The position numbers and the translations under genes were made by a program. From CAYQTL01 sp964420405 (GTDB taxonomy: Bacteria > Acidobacteriota > Thermoanaerobaculia > Thermoanaerobaculales > Sulfomarinibacteraceae), in the NCBI GenBank assembly GCA_964420405.1, contig CAYQTL010000007.1, positions 1 to 64,000 of the forward strand: a stretch of 64,000 nucleotides of DNA. The letters run 5' to 3'. The notes beneath the pieces are model-generated. The model made no database searches. It saw only the letters and a list, made by a program, of their open reading frames with translations, and was not told where the DNA came from. Below, in pieces: positions 7,687 to 15,624 of this stretch; positions within the stretch are counted from its first letter, which is position 1, and the number at the start of each line of letters is the position of its first letter.

Positions 7687-9187
7687 CCTGGGCGCCCCGC
7701 TCCTCGTAGGTCTCGAGGATCTGGTCGCAGCCGAACTCGATCGTCATCTTCAGGTGGTCGCGGATCGCGCGGTCGAGGCCCCCCGCCTCCGGATCGGTGG
7801 ACAGCACCCGGTGGCAGGTACGGTCGAGCAGCTTGAGCGCGTTGCACACCTCGAGCGCGTCGAACCCCTCCTCCATCCGCTTGGCGGCGAGGTCCCGGCA
7901 GTAGGCGGTGAACACGCCCCGCTCGCCCGTCCGGACCGCGTTGAGCAGGTGGCGCAGGATGACGGTGAACCGCCACTCGATGATCGGGTCCGGCACCTTC
8001 TGGTAGCTCGGGAACATGCGGGCGCCGGGCTCGTCCTTCATGCCGGACTGGAAGTCCCGGCGGATGACGTCGTGGTGCTTCTCCAGGAGGCGGTGGAGGC
8101 GGAGGTTGTCCCGCATCCGGACCTCCTTCAGCGCCGCGCGGTTGCGTCGGTGCCACTCGATCGGGTCGGTCTTGCGATACTCGACCATGAACGGCATCCG
8201 GCGCTCCAGCGCCAGCCGGTCGCGCGGCTGCCAGTCGAGGCGGCGACGGGTGCGGCTCGCGTCGACCGCCAGCACCGCGTCGATGTACTTCACCATCCAC
8301 GGCCGTTCGAACGGCCGCTCGCCGAGCACCCTGCCCACCAGGTCCCGCCCCCACACCCCGAGCCGGCACAGCGGCGCCGGCAACAGCACCGGCTTGGGCC
8401 TGCGGCCGTGATGGCTGACGTGGGCGAGGTCGAAAAGGTCCCGGTGCCCGAGTGTGTGATCCGGGCTGGCGATCAGCACCTCCCGTTGCTCCAGGTCGAA
8501 CCGACGGCGCAGCAGCGCCTCGAAGAACGGCGCCACCTCCCGGACGTGCAGGTATGGGATGGCCGACTCACCCCGGCCACCGAGGATGCGCGAGTTCCAC
8601 GCCCGTGACAGCCAGGTCTCGAGGAAGATGTACAGGGGCGGGTACTCGCACCAGTCCGAGAACAGTGCCGCGAAGCGCACCACGCAGGACGGGACCCGGT
8701 CGTCGTACTCGGCCAGCATGTCCTCGCCGATCCGCTTGGTCACGGCGTAGATGTGCTCGCCGTCGGCCGGGCTCGTCTCGTCGAGCGCGTCGCCGCGTGG
8801 CGGAAAGGCGCACGCCGCGACCGAGGATGCGAACACGAATCGCTCCAGCTCGAGCTCGGCGCACTCCTCGAGCACGTTCCTGAGCCCGTCGACGTTCGTC
8901 CGCCAGTACTCGGGGTGGTTCTCACCCGTGAAGTCGTAGTGGGCGGCGAGGTGCACGACCACGTCCACCGGACCGGTGTCGCGGATCACTTGCATCGCCC
9001 GCGCCAGCGGCTCGCGGTCGCCGATGTCCACCTGCAGCCAGCTGATGTTCTCGTGAAACGGCGCTCCGCACCGCAGCTGGGACCGGCGCGCGATGCCGAA
9101 GATCTGGTAGCGCTCCTTGAGGCCTTCCAGGAGGTGGCGGCCGATGAAACCGGACGCCCCGGTGATCACGATTCGTGGCAGGCTCAT
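7616..9187 (-). CDS. Extended SDR (NAD-dependent epimerase) with a C-terminal helical domain
   Basis: Residues 1 to about 330 form an extended short-chain dehydrogenase. The Rossmann motif is TGASGFIGRHL, an NAD-stabilising VVHLAA segment follows, and the catalytic YAVTK supplies Tyr and Lys. Residues from about 370 to 500 are an all-helical region (MFPSYQKVPDPIIEWRF..., ...DRAIRDHLKMTIEFGCDQI) that resembles the RsbT co-antagonist RsbRD N-terminal domain. This likeness is from memory and needs a profile search. At 523 residues it is far longer than a plain SDR epimerase. TACAAT lies 10 nt upstream of the ATG. The enzyme substrate is unknown; a stress-signalling or regulatory role for the tail is inference. 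Confidence 0.8.
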   Translation of the reverse strand: MSLPRIVITGASGFIGRHLLEGLKERYQIFGIARRSQLRCGAPFHENISWLQVDIGDREPLARAMQVIRDTGPVDVVVHLAAHYDFTGENHPEYWRTNVDGLRNVLEECAELELERFVFASSVAACAFPPRGDALDETSPADGEHIYAVTKRIGEDMLAEYDDRVPSCVVRFAALFSDWCEYPPLYIFLETWLSRAWNSRILGGRGESAIPYLHVREVAPFFEALLRRRFDLEQREVLIASPDHTLGHRDLFDLAHVSHHGRRPKPVLLPAPLCRLGVWGRDLVGRVLGERPFERPWMVKYIDAVLAVDASRTRRRLDWQPRDRLALERRMPFMVEYRKTDPIEWHRRNRAALKEVRMRDNLRLHRLLEKHHDVIRRDFQSGMKDEPGARMFPSYQKVPDPIIEWRFTVILRHLLNAVRTGERGVFTAYCRDLAAKRMEEGFDALEVCNALKLLDRTCHRVLSTDPEAGGLDRAIRDHLKMTIEFGCDQILETYEERGAQVRDWDPGGGLVEPGAPPATPPHP

Positions 9188-9197
9188 CTGGACGCCG

Positions 9198-9249
9198 ATT
9201 GTACCCCCTCATCCTGAGACCGCCGCGCCGTCGGACCCCTTGGTATACT
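9198..9249. promoter_or_regulatory. Divergent promoters between SDR and HTH-EIIA genes
   Basis: On the minus strand TACAAT (9203-9198) lies 10 nt before the SDR ATG. On the plus strand TATACT (9244-9249) precedes the HTH-EIIA gene with a leader of about 45 nt. The two -10 boxes are back to back, so regulation could be shared. Confidence 0.5.
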
Positions 9250-9300
9250 CCCCCGCCGGATGCACCGGCCGTCGCCCGGTGCGGGGAGGATCCGATCGCC

Positions 9301-9978
9301 ATGCTCAGCGCCGACGAGGTCGCGCGCAGGCTGGACCTGCCGGTCCGGACCGTGGAACGGTGGGCCCGCCAGGGCCGCATCCCGGCGGTGCGAGACGGCG
9401 ACGAGCTCCGCTTCGACGAGCGCGAGCTCGAGCCGTGGGCTCGCGAGCACCGCCTGGTGCTCGACCCCGGCCGGGGTCGCGCGGCGGATGCAGCGCCCGG
9501 CGCGGTCACCCTCGACGACGCGCTGCGCCGCGGCGGCGTCCACCTGTCGGTCCCGGCCGGCTCGCCGGAAGAGGCGCTGAGGGCGGCGGCGCGGCGGACC
9601 CCCGTCGGCAGCTCCCACCCCGACCGTCTCGCCGAGCGGCTGCTGCAGCGGGAGGAGCTTTCGTCGACCGGTATCGGAAGCGGCGTCGCGATCCCCCATC
9701 CCCGGACCCCCATGGTCGACGTCGTGACGCAGCCCAGCGTCACCGTCTGCTATCTCGACCGGGACCTCGACTTCGGCGCCGTCGACGGCCGGCCCGTCCA
9801 CACCCTGCTGGTGATCCTGTCGCCCGACACCCGCGACCACCTGCGGCTGCTCGCCCGCGTCGCGCACCGGCTCCGCGATCCCGCCTTCCGTCGGCTGCTG
9901 GAGCATCGCGCGCCCCTCGAGGACCTCCTCCGCGCCCTCGGGGAGCCGTCCGACAGCGGCGCCGCGCCGGTGTCCTGA
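9301..9978 (+). CDS. HTH-EIIA fusion (PtsN-like regulatory phosphocarrier)
   Basis: Residues 1-50 form a MerR/excisionase-like DNA-binding helix-turn-helix (SADEVARRLDLPVRTVERWARQG). Residues about 75-215 form a PTS EIIA domain of the fructose/Ntr type, with the phosphorylatable His133 in GVAIPHPRTP. No transport EIIB or EIIC gene is nearby, so a regulatory rather than sugar-transport role is likely. The gene has GGGGAGGA as ribosome-binding site. The ClC channel gene follows after only 6 nt, so ion transport may be tied to PTS phosphorylation state; that link is inference. Confidence 0.85.
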   Translation: MLSADEVARRLDLPVRTVERWARQGRIPAVRDGDELRFDERELEPWAREHRLVLDPGRGRAADAAPGAVTLDDALRRGGVHLSVPAGSPEEALRAAARRTPVGSSHPDRLAERLLQREELSSTGIGSGVAIPHPRTPMVDVVTQPSVTVCYLDRDLDFGAVDGRPVHTLLVILSPDTRDHLRLLARVAHRLRDPAFRRLLEHRAPLEDLLRALGEPSDSGAAPVS

Positions 9979-9984
9979 GGCGGG

Positions 9985-11697
9985 ATGGTGGGATTGCGCG
10001 GTCTCGGCGGTCGGCTCCCCAGGGTCGACGAGCGGCTCGCTCTGATGGCCATCGGCATCGTCGCCGGCGTCGGCGCCGGGCTCGCGGCGGTCGCACTCAC
10101 CCGGTCGATCCTCGCCCTGGAGCACCTCCTCGACGGCGCCCGCGCCGGCTGGTGGACCTTCGTGCTGCCCGGTCTCGGGGCGGCGGCCTCTGCCCTCTTC
10201 CTGCGCCACGTCATGCGCGAGGACGCCGGCCACGGCGTCCCCGAGGTCATCTTCTCGGTGTCGCGTCTCGGGGGCCGGCTACGGCGGCGCTCGGCGGTGT
10301 CGCGGCTGGTCTCGAGCTGCCTGACCATCGGCTCGGGCGGCTCGGCCGGCCCCGAGGCGCCCGTCGTCATGAGCGGCGCGGCCATCGGGTCCAACGTCGG
10401 TCGGCTGTTCGGTCTCGGCGAACGACAGCGGGTCGTGCTCGTGGGCTGCGGGGCCGCGGGCGCGATCGCGTCGATCTTCAACGCGCCGATCGCCGGGATG
10501 GTGTTCTCGATGGAGGTGATCCTCGGCGCCTGGAGCCGCGTCAACATCGCCCCCATCGCGATCGCGTCGGTGGCCGGAGCCGAGGTCAGCCGGTTGCTCA
10601 ATGGCAACCAGATCCCGTTCGGGCCGGCCCGGTTCTCGATCGACCTCGCCGACCTCGTGGCGTCGGTCGGCCTCGCCCTCGTCGCCGCGGCCGCATCCCT
10701 GCTGCTGACCCGCAGCCTCCGCGCGAGCCACGACCTGTGGGAGCGTGCGCCCATGCCGATGGCGGCCCGCGCGCTGGCGGGCGGCGTCGTCGTCGGGGCC
10801 ATCGGGCTGGTGCTGCCGGTCGTGCTCGGCGAGGGCTACCATGCCGTGCGGGCGGCCATCGAGGGCACCTTCCAGCCGGGTCTGGCCCTCGTCGCCGTCG
10901 CCGTCCTCGCCAAGATCGTCGCCACCTCGACCACCATCGGGTCGGGCGGGTCGGGCGGCGTGTTCGCCCCGTCGCTGGTGGTCGGCAGCCTGCTGGGGCT
11001 GGCATACCACCGTGCCCTGACGTGGCTCCTGCCCGGCCTCGAGATCGTTCCCGAGGGCTGCTTCGCCCTGCTCGGCATGGCGGCCCTCCTCGCCGGTCTC
11101 CTGCAGGCCCCCCTGACGGCGATCTTCCTGATCGTGGAGATCACCGGCGGCTGGAGCGTGGTGCTGCCGCTGATCGTCGTGTCGGTGGTGACGGCCACGG
11201 TCTGCGGTCGGCTCGAGCCTGCATCCTTCTACCTCCGGGACCTGGTCGCGCGCGGCCAGCTGCTGCGTCCGGGGACGGACGCCCGGGTGCTCGCCGATCT
11301 GACGGCCGAGGAGCTGCTCGAACGGGACACCGTCAGCGTCACCGAGGACATGCGCCTCGGCGACCTCGTCGAGATCGTCAAACACAGTCATCGCAACTAC
11401 TTTCCGGTCGAAGACCGCAACCGACGCCGGTTCGTCGGCATGGTCCACCTCGACGACGTCCGTGAGATCCTGTTCGCCCCGGAGCTGTACGACGCGGTGC
11501 TCGTCGCGGACCTCATGAACCCCTCGCCGGCCACCGTGGCGCCGGGCGACAGCCTCGCCGAGGTCCTCGAGCGGATGGAGACGCTCCGCGTGTTCAGCCT
11601 GCCGGTCGTCGAGGGCGGCCGTTTCCGGGGCATGGTCTCCAAGGCCACCATCCTCGACCAGTACCGCAAGGAGCTCAACGTCCAGAGCGAGGAGTAG
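9985..11697 (+). CDS. ClC-type chloride channel/antiporter with CBS domains
   Basis: Inner-membrane chloride channel or H+/Cl- exchanger, 570 residues. The first selectivity motif is GSGGSAGPEAPVVMSG, and the third is GSGGSGGVFAPSLVVG. The membrane part covers roughly residues 1-425. Two CBS domains, about residues 440-565, form a cytosolic regulatory module that usually binds adenine nucleotides. In the first motif Ala follows Pro-Glu, where many ClC proteins have Gly. Start ATG 9985 lies 6 nt after the EIIA stop, indicating one operon. Channel versus exchanger cannot be decided by eye. Confidence 0.92.
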   Translation: MVGLRGLGGRLPRVDERLALMAIGIVAGVGAGLAAVALTRSILALEHLLDGARAGWWTFVLPGLGAAASALFLRHVMREDAGHGVPEVIFSVSRLGGRLRRRSAVSRLVSSCLTIGSGGSAGPEAPVVMSGAAIGSNVGRLFGLGERQRVVLVGCGAAGAIASIFNAPIAGMVFSMEVILGAWSRVNIAPIAIASVAGAEVSRLLNGNQIPFGPARFSIDLADLVASVGLALVAAAASLLLTRSLRASHDLWERAPMPMAARALAGGVVVGAIGLVLPVVLGEGYHAVRAAIEGTFQPGLALVAVAVLAKIVATSTTIGSGGSGGVFAPSLVVGSLLGLAYHRALTWLLPGLEIVPEGCFALLGMAALLAGLLQAPLTAIFLIVEITGGWSVVLPLIVVSVVTATVCGRLEPASFYLRDLVARGQLLRPGTDARVLADLTAEELLERDTVSVTEDMRLGDLVEIVKHSHRNYFPVEDRNRRRFVGMVHLDDVREILFAPELYDAVLVADLMNPSPATVAPGDSLAEVLERMETLRVFSLPVVEGGRFRGMVSKATILDQYRKELNVQSEE

Positions 11698-11809
11698 TCG
11701 CTCGCACCGCGCCGCCAGCGGCACGACCGCGGCCGTGCGCCCGGCAACGCGGTGCGCGCGACCCATGGTCGGCTCCACCCACCCGGAGGGTCCGGGGAGG
11801 CTGAATCGC

Positions 11810-12298
11810 TCAGGGATCCCGGGAGACCTCGATCCACTCGGCGTGGTCACGGGCCGGGTCGAGCAGCAGGATCGTCCGCGGCCGGGCGCGGTACAGTGCC
11901 CCCGGGTTGAGCACCCGCACCCCGTCGACCCGCTCGTCACGTGGCTCGTGGGTGTGCCCGTGGAGCAGATAGTCGGGACGGGTCGCCAGCAGCGCCCGCA
12001 TGAGACCGGGACGGTGCCCGTGGGTGAACACCACCCTCCGATCGCCGACGACGATCTCCCCTCCGAGACCGTGCGGCACGTGGCCGTGGACGCGCATCCT
12101 CTGCTCCAGCGCCGCGATGTCGACGTCGCAGTTGCCGAGAACCCAGTGGACCTCGAGGCGCTCCAACGCGTCAACGGCCTCCGGCGTGTCGACGTCTCCA
12201 CAGTGCACCACGGTGCTCACGCCGCGGGCGGAAAGCAGCCCGACGGCGCTCGCGAGGGCCGCCGTATTGCCGTGACTGTCGGAGAGGACGCCGAGCAT
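11810..12298 (-). CDS. Metallophosphoesterase of the YfcE/MJ0936 family
   Basis: Small calcineurin-like phosphodiesterase, 162 residues. All metal motifs are visible: SDSHGN near residue 6, HCGDVD near 32, LGNCDVD near 54, THGHRPG near 91 and LHGHTHEP near 112. Such proteins hydrolyse phosphodiesters such as bis-pNPP; the physiological substrate is unknown. TAGGAT lies 8 nt before the ATG without a Shine-Dalgarno, so the message is probably leaderless. The tRNA-Arg gene lies directly upstream on the same strand. Confidence 0.9.
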   Translation of the reverse strand: MLGVLSDSHGNTAALASAVGLLSARGVSTVVHCGDVDTPEAVDALERLEVHWVLGNCDVDIAALEQRMRVHGHVPHGLGGEIVVGDRRVVFTHGHRPGLMRALLATRPDYLLHGHTHEPRDERVDGVRVLNPGALYRARPRTILLLDPARDHAEWIEVSRDP

Positions 12299-12306
12299 CT
12301 CTGGAG

Positions 12307-12312
12307 ATCCTA
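12307..12312 (-). promoter_or_regulatory. -10 box of the leaderless phosphoesterase gene
   Basis: TAGGAT on the minus strand ends 8 nt before the ATG at 12298. It lies just downstream of the tRNA gene. Confidence 0.45.
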
Positions 12313-12339
12313 CCGCGGACCGACCGGGCCGGAGGCTGG

Positions 12340-12413
12340 CGGGGCTAGCAGGACTCGAACCTGCGACCTTAGGTTTAGGAAACCTCTGCTCTGTCCACCT
12401 GAGCTATAGCCCC
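12340..12413 (-). tRNA. tRNA-Arg (anticodon CCT)
   Basis: A 74-nt cloverleaf on the minus strand. Acceptor GGGGCTA pairs with TAGCCCC, the D arm is GCTC/GAGC, the T arm is GCAGG-TTCGAGT-CCTGC and the anticodon loop is TTCCTAA, giving CCT, which reads AGG. One mismatch (G-A) closes the anticodon stem. The discriminator base is G and CCA is not encoded. It reads a rare codon in this GC-rich genome. Confidence 0.95.
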
Positions 12414-12425
12414 GCGGGCAGGGGA

Positions 12426-12431
12426 AGTGTA
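12426..12431 (-). promoter_or_regulatory. Putative tRNA-Arg -10 box
   Basis: TACACT on the minus strand lies 12 nt before the mature tRNA 5' end. A weak -35 (TTCTCG) lies 17 nt further upstream. Confidence 0.4.
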
Positions 12432-12471
12432 CCGCGTCGCCTCTCCCGCGAGAACCTGGTTCCGATCCCGC

Positions 12472-13503
12472 TCACTCGGGTACCGCCGGCCCGTCCACCC
12501 ATACCGGGATGCCGAGGCGCAGCACCACCTGGAGCCCGGACGCGTCCACCCCCGGCACCCACAGCACGGTCCCGGTACGCCCGGCCTCACCGGCGAGCCG
12601 CTCCAGAAGGACGGCGGACGGCGAGCCCGGGCGCAGGTCGGCGCTCATCCAACCCGGCACCCGCAGCACCGGCCGGCTCGAGGACGCGACCGCCGCGGGC
12701 GACGACGCCGGTCCGATCTCCTCGACCGCACTCGCCGCCATCAGCCTCCACGGCCTGCCCGGCGCGGTGCCGGGCACGGCCATCCACCCGTCGGTCTCCG
12801 CGGCGAGGGGCTCGATCCACCAGCTCCCCAGCCGCCGCCCCCTGGGCAGCTCGTAGACGGGACGCGGCCGGGGGACCCCGCGCACGAGCGGCGCGGGTCC
12901 GTCGTCAGAGATGACCGAGGGGGGCTCTCCGGGAACCTCGAGGTCACCGGCGACGGTCTCCGACCACGCCGCCCAGACCGGCGGGGCGTCCAGCCCGACC
13001 GCCAACAGCTCGGGGCCGGTGGCCAGGATCGGTGGCACGCCCAGGACGTCGGCCAGCCGCAGCAGCGCGCGGGCGATCCGCCGGCATCCCAGCGCGTCGG
13101 CCCAGGAGGGCCGGTGGCGCCACCCGATCCAGGTCGCACCGGCCGGATCGGCGACCGCCTCGGCCACGAGCTCGAGGTCGGCGGGTGGAAGCGCCTCGGC
13201 CGTCGCGGCGGCCCGGCAGGCCGCGTCCATCGCGGGCGTCGACGGTGGCAGCAGCGTCGCACCGCCGAGACCCATCCGCACCGCCCTCGCCAGGTCGGGG
13301 TCGCCGGCGCCGGCGACCACCGCCCGCGCCCGGGAGACCGGCGTCGAGCGCCGTGCGTGCGCCAGCCAGCCGTCCTCGGCCGCGCCGGCTGCAACCCACG
13401 ACGGCGGCGGCGCGCCCGCGTCGAGGACCCGCCGGAGCACCGCTCCCAGCGGCCGGAAGACCTCGGGGGAGCAGGCCCCCACGACCGGTGGCAGCTCAGG
13501 CAT
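12472..13503 (-). CDS. Hypothetical protein, last gene of the surE operon
   Basis: A 343-residue protein that I do not recognise. It is rich in Ala, Pro, Gly and Trp, has no signal peptide and no clear membrane segment. The C-terminal part has a pattern (GTVLWVPGVDASGLQVVLRL, IPVWVDG) suggesting alternating beta strands. It starts 17 nt after the acylphosphatase stop and reads in the same direction, so it is probably co-transcribed with surE-pcm-acyP. A role in protein or metabolite repair would only be guilt by association. Confidence 0.6.
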   Translation of the reverse strand: MPELPPVVGACSPEVFRPLGAVLRRVLDAGAPPPSWVAAGAAEDGWLAHARRSTPVSRARAVVAGAGDPDLARAVRMGLGGATLLPPSTPAMDAACRAAATAEALPPADLELVAEAVADPAGATWIGWRHRPSWADALGCRRIARALLRLADVLGVPPILATGPELLAVGLDAPPVWAAWSETVAGDLEVPGEPPSVISDDGPAPLVRGVPRPRPVYELPRGRRLGSWWIEPLAAETDGWMAVPGTAPGRPWRLMAASAVEEIGPASSPAAVASSSRPVLRVPGWMSADLRPGSPSAVLLERLAGEAGRTGTVLWVPGVDASGLQVVLRLGIPVWVDGPAVPE

Positions 13504-13520
13504 CGGCGCGACAGCCGGCG

Positions 13521-13802
13521 CTAGGCGTCCCGCCGCACACCGAAACCGCCTCCGGGCGCAGCCTCGTCCGGCTCGACGGCGACCTCCACGCGCCCGACGC
13601 GGGCGAAACGGGGACCCTCCCGGAGCCGCATCTCCAGCTGTCCGTGCGCCTCAGCGGGCGCCACCGCCAACACCTCGACGGTGCCGTCGTGTCGGTTGCG
13701 GACCCAGCCGCGGATCCCGAGCTCGTCGGCGAGGCGCACGACCCAGGCGCGGAAGCCCACGCCCTGGACCCTGCCGTGCACCCGGTACCGACGGACCGTC
13801 AT
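13521..13802 (-). CDS. acyP: Acylphosphatase
   Basis: A 93-residue cytoplasmic enzyme that hydrolyses acyl phosphates. The N-terminal family motif VHGRVQGVGFRAWV contains the catalytic Arg of the phosphate-binding loop. WVRNRHDGTVEVLA contains the catalytic Asn and the second family signature. The ATG overlaps the pcm stop codon by ATGA, and length is typical. Confidence 0.94.
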   Translation of the reverse strand: MTVRRYRVHGRVQGVGFRAWVVRLADELGIRGWVRNRHDGTVEVLAVAPAEAHGQLEMRLREGPRFARVGRVEVAVEPDEAAPGGGFGVRRDA

Positions 13803-14458
13803 GCCTCCTCCGGAGTCCACCCGTGACGGCCGATGAGCGGCACGAAGCACGCTTGACGCAGGCGGCTCGCCACGGTCCGACCGCCGCGCTTCTCGACCAC
13901 GGTCAGCACCTGTGCGTCGCGCGCCCCCACGGGCACCACGAGGCGTCCGCCCTCGGCGAGCTGCTCGACCAGCGGAGGTGGCGGCTCGGGGCTCGCCGCG
14001 GTGACGAGGATGGCGTCGTACGGCGCCTGCGCCCGCCAGCCGAGGGTGCCGTCCATCACCTTCACCGACACGTTCTCGTAGCCGAGGACGTCGAGCCGCT
14101 GCTTCGCCGACCTGGCGAGCGACGGGATTCGCTCGGCGGTGAACACGAACCGGGCCAGCTCGGCGAGCACCGCCGCCTGGTAGCCGGAGCCGGTGCCGAT
14201 CTCGAGCACCCGGTCGCCGGGCTCCAGGCGGGCCGCCTCCGTCATGGCGGCGACGACGATCGGCTGGGAGATGGTCTGCCCCTGGCCGATGTCGATCGAC
14301 ACGTCGGCCGCGTAGGCGCGGTGGCGGTGGGGAGACGGGACGAAGAGATGGCGGGGAACCGCCGCGATCGCCGCCAGCACCCTCCGGTCCCGGATGCCGG
14401 ACACCTCGAGCGCCGCCACCATCTGCTCGCGGGCGTAGGCGAAGCGGTCGATCGTCAC
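13799..14458 (-). CDS. pcm: Protein-L-isoaspartate O-methyltransferase
   Basis: Repairs isoaspartyl residues in aged proteins by SAM-dependent methylation. The SAM-binding motif I is VLEIGTGSGYQAAVLAEL, preceded by the family motif GQGQTISQPIVVAAM and followed by the ILVTAASPEPP motif. The protein has 219 residues, the usual size. GTG 14458 lies 4 nt after the surE stop. The surE-pcm pairing is a classical arrangement in many bacteria and supports both calls. Confidence 0.95.
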   Translation of the reverse strand: MTIDRFAYAREQMVAALEVSGIRDRRVLAAIAAVPRHLFVPSPHRHRAYAADVSIDIGQGQTISQPIVVAAMTEAARLEPGDRVLEIGTGSGYQAAVLAELARFVFTAERIPSLARSAKQRLDVLGYENVSVKVMDGTLGWRAQAPYDAILVTAASPEPPPPLVEQLAEGGRLVVPVGARDAQVLTVVEKRGGRTVASRLRQACFVPLIGRHGWTPEEA

Positions 14459-14462
14459 CCGC

Positions 14463-15233
14463 TCACCCCTGTTCGGCCGGAAGCGCGTCCGCCCAGTGGG
14501 GAGGGCGACGACGCAGCTCCTCCAGGAACGCCATCGACGTCATGTCCAGGTGCAGGGGCGTGACCGACACGAAGCCCCGGGCCAGCTCGTGGAAGTCGGT
14601 TCCGTCGGCGGCCTCCCACATCGGACGTCCTCCTCCGATCCAGAGAACCTGGCGACCGCGGGGGTCGGTCTGCTCGATCACCCCTTCGGTGTACTGCCTG
14701 GCGCCGAGACGGGTGAGCTGCACCCCACGCGGCACGCCGACCGGGACGTTGACGTTCAGGAGGGTGTCCTTCGGCAACCCGTGCTCGAGGATCCATGTCG
14801 CGAGCTCGCGGGCAAAGCGTGCGGCGAGCACGAACGACATTCCCTCCCCCAGCTGCTGTGACACGGCCATCGCCGGCGCTCCGAGGATCACACCTTCGAA
14901 CGCCGCCGACACGGTGCCCGAGTAGTGCACGTCCGCTCCCATGTTGGGGCCGAAGTTGATCCCCGACACCACCAGGTCGGGAGGGGCCTCCCGCATCAGG
15001 TGGCTCATGGCGACGGTGACACAGTCGGTCGGCGTGCCGTCGACCGCGAACCGCCGCTCCCCCAGCCGGCGCACCCGCAGCGGCCGGTCGAGGGTGAGGG
15101 CGTGGGACGCCCCCGACTGCTCCGACTGCGGCGCCACCACCCACACCTCGCCGTGGCCGTCGAGGGCGTCCGCCAGAATCTGGATCCCCTCGGAGTGGTA
15201 GCCGTCGTCATTGGTCACCAGCAGCCGCGGCAT
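14463..15233 (-). CDS. surE: 5'/3'-nucleotidase SurE
   Basis: Divalent-metal-dependent nucleoside monophosphate phosphatase linked to stationary-phase survival. The hallmark N-terminus is LLVTNDDGYHSEGI, with the metal ligands Asn-Asp-Asp. APQSEQSGASHALT carries the Ser ligand, and VVSGINFGPNMGADVHYSGTV contains the substrate-binding segment. It has 256 residues. GATAAT lies exactly 6 nt before the ATG with no Shine-Dalgarno, so the mRNA is probably leaderless and this is the operon promoter. Confidence 0.96.
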   Translation of the reverse strand: MPRLLVTNDDGYHSEGIQILADALDGHGEVWVVAPQSEQSGASHALTLDRPLRVRRLGERRFAVDGTPTDCVTVAMSHLMREAPPDLVVSGINFGPNMGADVHYSGTVSAAFEGVILGAPAMAVSQQLGEGMSFVLAARFARELATWILEHGLPKDTLLNVNVPVGVPRGVQLTRLGARQYTEGVIEQTDPRGRQVLWIGGGRPMWEAADGTDFHELARGFVSVTPLHLDMTSMAFLEELRRRPPHWADALPAEQG

Positions 15234-15239
15234 TGGCGG

Positions 15240-15245
15240 ATTATC
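15240..15245 (-). promoter_or_regulatory. -10 box of the leaderless surE operon
   Basis: GATAAT on the minus strand, separated by CCGCCA (6 nt) from the ATG at 15233. Transcription would begin at or beside the start codon. Confidence 0.55.
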
Positions 15246-15310
15246 ACAGCGCCCCGGGGAATCCACAACCGAGCGGTCCTGGCCTCGCTCCGACCACCGC
15301 CGGTGCCTCC

Positions 15311-15447
15311 GTCCGATCCCGCCCCGTTCGCGGTCCGCCGGCTCCTGAGCCGTCGCGGGCGACCGGCCCTGCGGACGCGTCCGCCGCCGGCGCTGAATCC
15401 CTCGCCCGGCGTCCGGCCACCGTCGGGGCCGGGAACGGGATCGGAGC
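15311..15447. repeat. Hexamer-end intergenic element (copy near surE/iorA)
   Basis: In the 391-bp gap between surE and iorA, GTCCGATCCCGCCCCG (from 15311) faces GGGAACGGGATCGGAGC (15431-15447) in inverted orientation. The inverted match is about 11 bp (TCCGATCCCG plus neighbours). No gene is seen in this gap; the rest is GC-rich spacer and the iorA promoter. Confidence 0.45.
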
Positions 15448-15583
15448 CCGATCGCCGCCGTTGACGCCGTCGTCCACCGGCGATCCCACACCCGCTCTCG
15501 GGGCAGCGCTGTCGCGACGCCGCCCGCCGCGCAACGCCGCGCGATGATCCGCGCCCGGGATGCGGGCCGCCCCGGCGCTGTGC

Positions 15584-15589
15584 GATACT
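15584..15589 (+). promoter_or_regulatory. iorA -10 box
   Basis: GATACT (within GCGATACTG) lies about 35 bp before the iorA ATG. The leader carries a GGGAGGAAG ribosome-binding site. Confidence 0.45.
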
Positions 15590-15624
15590 GCCGATCGCGG
15601 TGTCGCCGCGACGGGAGGAAGCCC

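Noticed and set aside
9301..9978. A prophage excisionase
   Set aside because: The helix-turn-helix resembles excisionases, but it is fused to a full EIIA domain and no phage gene is near.
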